A DNA stretch of 9,793 bases from Verrucomicrobiales bacterium (lineage in GTDB: Bacteria > Verrucomicrobiota > Verrucomicrobiia > Verrucomicrobiales > DEV007), in NCBI GenBank assembly GCA_021648365.1, contig JAKISY010000138.1:1-9793 (forward strand), given 5' to 3'. Within the stretch, counting starts at the first letter, position 1, and each line of letters starts with the position of its first letter. Below are positions 8,401 through 9,793 of this stretch, one piece after another. Both the position numbers and the translations under genes were made by a program. The notes under the pieces are model-generated. The model had not been told where the DNA came from and did no database searches. It worked only from the letters and a program-made list of their open reading frames with translations.

Positions 8401-8461
8401 CGAAATACTACGAGACGGCAAACGCCTCAAACTGAAAATCACTCCAGGATCGAGAGATTAG
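5438..8461 (+). CDS. Secreted M28 aminopeptidase-type protease with N-terminal beta-propeller and C-terminal PDZ
   Basis: A 1007-residue exported multidomain metallopeptidase. Residues 1-27 are a signal peptide. Residues 45-365 hold six TolB/PD40-type propeller repeats, recognisable by their (S/H/N)xDGK-type turns near 62, 109, 181, 244, 290 and 337. The M28 unit starts near 402 with a PA-like insertion at about 500-645. The catalytic core has every expected residue: H692 in GAHVDH, D720 in GADDNASG, the catalytic E758 and ligand E759 in SGEELG, D798 in NLDMVGR, and H867 in EDYHSPRDT. A PDZ domain covers about 915-1003 (KAGIQSGDVIMKLGDKEI). The family removes N-terminal amino acids from peptides using two zinc ions; propeller and PDZ parts probably select or hold the substrate. 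It lies 51 bases after the TldE-like gene with no clear terminator between, so it may share the operon. The leader is pyrimidine-rich and has no Shine-Dalgarno sequence. Confidence 0.93.
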   Translation: MKPPIRLPRPLLFAAALSVSLSPSHSAEQKSKADPEKSEAVLISETRQLTFEGKRAGEGYFGADGKSMIFQSERVSDNPFFQIYTMDLETGDTQQVSPGHGKSTCAWLHPDGKKAIYASTQDDPDAREKQQAEIELRKSGKQKRYSWDYDPTYEIQEYDFSSKKYRNLTNTLGYDAEGCYSPDGKHILFASNRAGYTDKLNTEDQQWFEKNPSFMMDLYLMDADGKNVKRLTTSPGYDGGPFFNADGSKICWRRFSREGDTAEIFTMNIDGSGEQQLTHLKAMSWAPYFHPSGDYLIFATNLQGFANFELYLVDTSGKKAPVRVTYTDGFDGLPAFSPDGKTLSWTSNRTSGKKSQIFRAQWNHQAARTLLGLDGEKTTTALVESKSPKTHAPKLLTTSDDITEDDLHQHIAYLASEELEGRLTGTAGARLATAYVADLFQDLGLAPAGTDNSYFQDFEFTAGVDLGADNQLELQNSKAAKNKKITADQDWRPLSFSKTGTIEKSAIAFAGYGIELKASTDADGKKFDTYTSYYHLDVTDKWVMVFRYSPEDVSKEQSHRFARSSALRYKALTARQKGARGIIFVTGPNSKSKSELTRLTFDASMADSGIAAISITREVATQLLKGSGKTLKTLQDQLDQGKMAAGFQIPDASLSAHIDIKQEKRIGRNVLARLISDDAEAQKRPAIILGAHVDHLGHGESQGSLAHDDEKNAIHYGADDNASGTAAMLEIAQYLVAQKKAGKLKMKRDIIFAAWSGEELGLIGSSHYVKQQTDGKKAHPHAKAPELSQHLAACLNLDMVGRLKKNLVLQGVGSSSVWTGEIERRNVPVGLPIVTQKDTYLATDATSFYLRGVPILSAFTGAHEDYHSPRDTVDKINFPGTQKISRLMALIARGLITRDKAPDYIKVDPPKNKGSRGGLRAYLGTVPDYAQGDIVGVKLSGVAQKGPAAKAGIQSGDVIMKLGDKEIKNIYDYTYVIGEVKIGEEVAIEILRDGKRLKLKITPGSRD

Positions 8462-8490
8462 AAAAAAACGCAGCAGTTTTTGCAAGGAAG

Positions 8491-8519
8491 TTGAAATCCC
8501 CATAAATACTTTCTACAAA
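8491..8519 (+). promoter_or_regulatory. Possible sigma-70-type promoter for the membrane protein gene
   Basis: TTGAAA (8491-8496) and TACAAA (8514-8519) are separated by 17 bases, the ideal spacing. They match the consensus hexamers at 5 of 6 and 4 of 6 positions. Initiation near 8526 would leave a leader of about 25 bases before the ATG at 8551. The region is AT-rich, so a chance match is possible. Confidence 0.35.
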
Positions 8520-8550
8520 TAAATCCTAGCGATTTGATCCTTATTTCACC

Positions 8551-9270
8551 ATGAGAATAATTATGCTAACCGTCAGTGGCTTGGTCTCGCTGATCTTCTT
8601 ATTACTGTTCATCGGATCATTTGCAGCTGAGGGGAAAATTCATGAAGTGGCGAGGAACCTGGTCGTAGAGAAAACAGCCAAGTATTCAGAGAAAGGTGTA
8701 AGTGCTGCGGAAGAACTTATTGAGTCTCCTCTGAGCAAGAAGTTTTTAAGTGAAAAGCATCGGGAAGCCGTTACTGATGAGATCGAAGCGTATCGTGCCG
8801 ATCCAATAGCCTTTGTGAGACGCATGACATCAGAAACAGCTCCTCCAGAGCCGCAGGGAAAGCTAAGCAAGCTTAGGGGGAAATTCCTCGGCTGGAAAGA
8901 TGCGCTCCGTAAGCATTACAACAAGTCCTTGAATGAACTACTTAGTGACCTGAGACTCTTCTGCGCGACAAACGTTGTCGCGGGGATTCTTGGCATGTTA
9001 TTAAGTTACATAAGTCGTGGAAAAAAGGCTCGTGTTCTTTTGATTTACTGCGTCATCTTGCTGTTCGCGATTGGTTCTGCCATACAGTATTATATCGACA
9101 GCATGGGATTCTTTAAGATCCTTATAGGTGGTTACATAGGATGGGATTATCCCTTACTCATTCTAATTACCTTTGTTGCCACATACTGGTATATTGGGCG
9201 ACATGCGATTGCTATGATCGATGCTGTAGAGCGGGCAGGAGAAGGCTCTTCCAAGCCATCTCCAAAATGA
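8551..9270 (+). CDS. Unrecognised integral membrane protein with about four transmembrane helices
   Basis: I do not recognise this 239-residue protein. A first hydrophobic segment (about 4-26) could be a signal anchor. It is followed by a charged soluble region (27-133) rich in Glu, Lys and Arg and probably mostly helical, containing a Pro-rich link (TAPPEPQG, 97-103). Three further hydrophobic segments lie at about 135-153, 160-180 and 188-215, and a short polar tail ends in SSKPSPK. With four helices both ends would be on the same side, leaving the middle region on the opposite side. No catalytic or binding motif is visible. Codon choice is more mixed and AT-rich than in the protease genes upstream, and a promoter-like sequence precedes it, so it is probably a separate transcription unit and may have a different history. 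The start lacks a Shine-Dalgarno sequence, but the hydrophobic N-terminus supports it. Confidence 0.75.
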   Translation: MRIIMLTVSGLVSLIFLLLFIGSFAAEGKIHEVARNLVVEKTAKYSEKGVSAAEELIESPLSKKFLSEKHREAVTDEIEAYRADPIAFVRRMTSETAPPEPQGKLSKLRGKFLGWKDALRKHYNKSLNELLSDLRLFCATNVVAGILGMLLSYISRGKKARVLLIYCVILLFAIGSAIQYYIDSMGFFKILIGGYIGWDYPLLILITFVATYWYIGRHAIAMIDAVERAGEGSSKPSPK

Positions 9271-9289
9271 TCATTGCAAAAACCCCAAA

Positions 9290-9319
9290 GATAGCTTCTG
9301 AACTTGCCTCAGAGCTATC
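9290..9319 (-). terminator. Strong hairpin, possible transcription terminator between convergent genes
   Basis: GATAGC (9290-9295) pairs with GCTATC (9314-9319) and TCTGA (9297-9301) pairs with TCAGA (9309-9313). This gives an 11-pair stem with one bulged T and a 7-base loop. It starts 19 bases after the membrane protein stop. In the rightward direction no T-run follows. In the leftward direction the stem is followed by TTTGGGGTTTTT, which looks more like an intrinsic terminator, for a transcript entering from the right edge. It could also simply protect the 3' end of the rightward mRNA. Confidence 0.45.
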
Positions 9320-9507
9320 GGAAGTCATAACAGCCAATCCTCTGCCCGTTTTGAGTTGTGATTTCACTTTTTGATTCCTCACAAAAAAACACCTACTACG
9401 CTTACACGCTTGTTGGATTGAAGCGATTACTGGAAAAAACAACCTTTTTAGTTATTATCCGAAAGCCTCCTTTCTCCCTGCATCAAGCTGTTAGCGAAGC
9501 CAATAAA

Positions 9508-9605
9508 GGATAGCCTCCATATCCGCTGTATTTTCCAATGGAAAATTTTTGCCGCTGTATTATCCTATGGTCGGATATAAAGGAATTAACCTGTATTTTC
9601 CGTTG
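9508..9605. repeat. Cluster of three short direct repeats interleaved with three 17-base inverted repeats
   Basis: The 15-base core CTGTATTWTCCNNTG occurs at 9526-9540, 9555-9569 and 9591-9605; the first two copies are also preceded by CCG. Overlapping them are three palindromic units of equal length: GGATA-N7-TATCC at 9508-9524, a near-perfect 17-base palindrome (ATTTTCCA, central A, TGGAAAAT) at 9530-9546, and TATCC-N7-GGATA at 9561-9577. The units are spaced 29 and 36 bases apart (direct repeats). Function is unknown: multiple protein-binding sites, a small structured RNA or a decayed intergenic repeat are all possible. Confidence 0.55.
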
Positions 9606-9722
9606 TAAGATAAACAACTAGTTCGCTGCAAAATATATGGAGAATCGAACGCAAACAGACTCACAGAAATTCAGGATTGATTTTTGGGGAGATTTTGTGC
9701 AACATTCATTTCAGAGAGAAAG

Positions 9723-9793
9723 TCAGAATCGAAAACGCAGCTTCACTCCAACAACAACAGCGAACAAAACGGCGTAGACCAAGCCGCCACCCA
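9723..9793 (-). CDS. Possible C-terminal end of a leftward gene entering from the right edge
   Basis: The leftward frame ending at TGA (9725-9723) codes for a 22-residue tail: three glycines, a hydrophobic stretch (LVYAVLFAVVVGV) and a basic-aromatic end, KLRFRF. This resembles a final membrane helix with a short basic tail. The codons are richer in G and C than the flanking non-coding DNA. Only 71 bases are visible and two other leftward frames are also open for shorter or similar distances, so this call is tentative. Confidence 0.3.
   Translation of the reverse strand, partial: GGGLVYAVLFAVVVGVKLRFRF

Larger units (their letters stand above)
9271..9722. other. AT-rich non-coding stretch
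   Basis: About 450 bases with no convincing gene. It holds the hairpin at 9290-9319 and the repeat cluster at 9508-9605. I see no tRNA, rRNA or transposon end. A 35-codon frame starting at 9267 overlaps the preceding stop as ATGA, but it runs through the hairpin and is not supported otherwise. Confidence 0.6.

Noticed and set aside
8464..8481. AAAAAC / GTTTTT inverted repeat after the protease gene
   Set aside because: The 6-pair stem is almost all A-T and too weak to support a terminator call, although the T-run follows the expected order.
9267..9374. 35-codon frame overlapping the membrane protein stop as ATGA
   Set aside because: The overlap is suggestive, but the frame spans the hairpin, shows no recognisable motif, and is short enough to be chance. 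Conservation would be needed.
9212..9442. Leftward 76-codon frame over the end of the membrane protein gene
   Set aside because: It overlaps the C-terminal coding end of the rightward gene, crosses the hairpin, and lacks a credible start signal or family resemblance.
9508..9605. CRISPR array
   Set aside because: Repeats are only 15 bases with variable positions, spacing is 29 and 36 bases start to start with palindromes in the intervals, and no cas gene is present.

Overview
The window looks like chromosomal DNA from a Gram-negative, respiring bacterium. It has Sec and Tat export signals, c-type cytochromes, a lipobox and a secreted multidomain peptidase. Most start codons lack a clear Shine-Dalgarno sequence. 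Together with the beta-propeller/M28/PDZ peptidase and the cytochrome-like protein at the left edge, this resembles Verrucomicrobiota (or the wider PVC group). That placement is inference from memory of similar proteins and was not tested.

Left part (1-1624), leftward: an incomplete gene for an exported protein with a single haem-binding CxxCH site (1-1135) lies just downstream of an Rrf2-family regulator that closely resembles NsrR, the nitric-oxide-sensing iron-sulfur repressor (1175-1624). A short, AT-rich divergent region (1625-1674) carries a perfect TATAAT for nsrR and an imperfect palindrome that could be its operator.

Centre (1675-5386), rightward: a tightly packed cluster made of a dihaem c-type cytochrome, a TldD-like zinc metalloprotease that overlaps it by ATGA, and a TldE/PmbA-like partner 2 bases further on. 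The TldD-like protein has a twin-arginine signal ending in a lipobox, so it should be a periplasmic lipoprotein. Its partner has no export signal. 51 bases later comes a 1007-residue exported protease (5438-8461) with an N-terminal six-repeat propeller, a PA-containing M28 aminopeptidase unit with all metal ligands present, and a C-terminal PDZ domain.

The cluster suggests an envelope module that combines electron transfer with peptide breakdown or maturation, possibly controlled by NO or iron-sulfur status through NsrR. Only the layout and motifs are seen. The regulatory link and the shared pathway are inferred.

Right part (8462-9793): a gene for an unrecognised four-helix membrane protein (8551-9270) with its own plausible promoter and a base usage unlike the peptidase genes. 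An AT-rich non-coding stretch of about 450 bases follows, with a strong hairpin and a cluster of short direct and inverted repeats. A possible C-terminal end of a leftward gene lies at the right edge.
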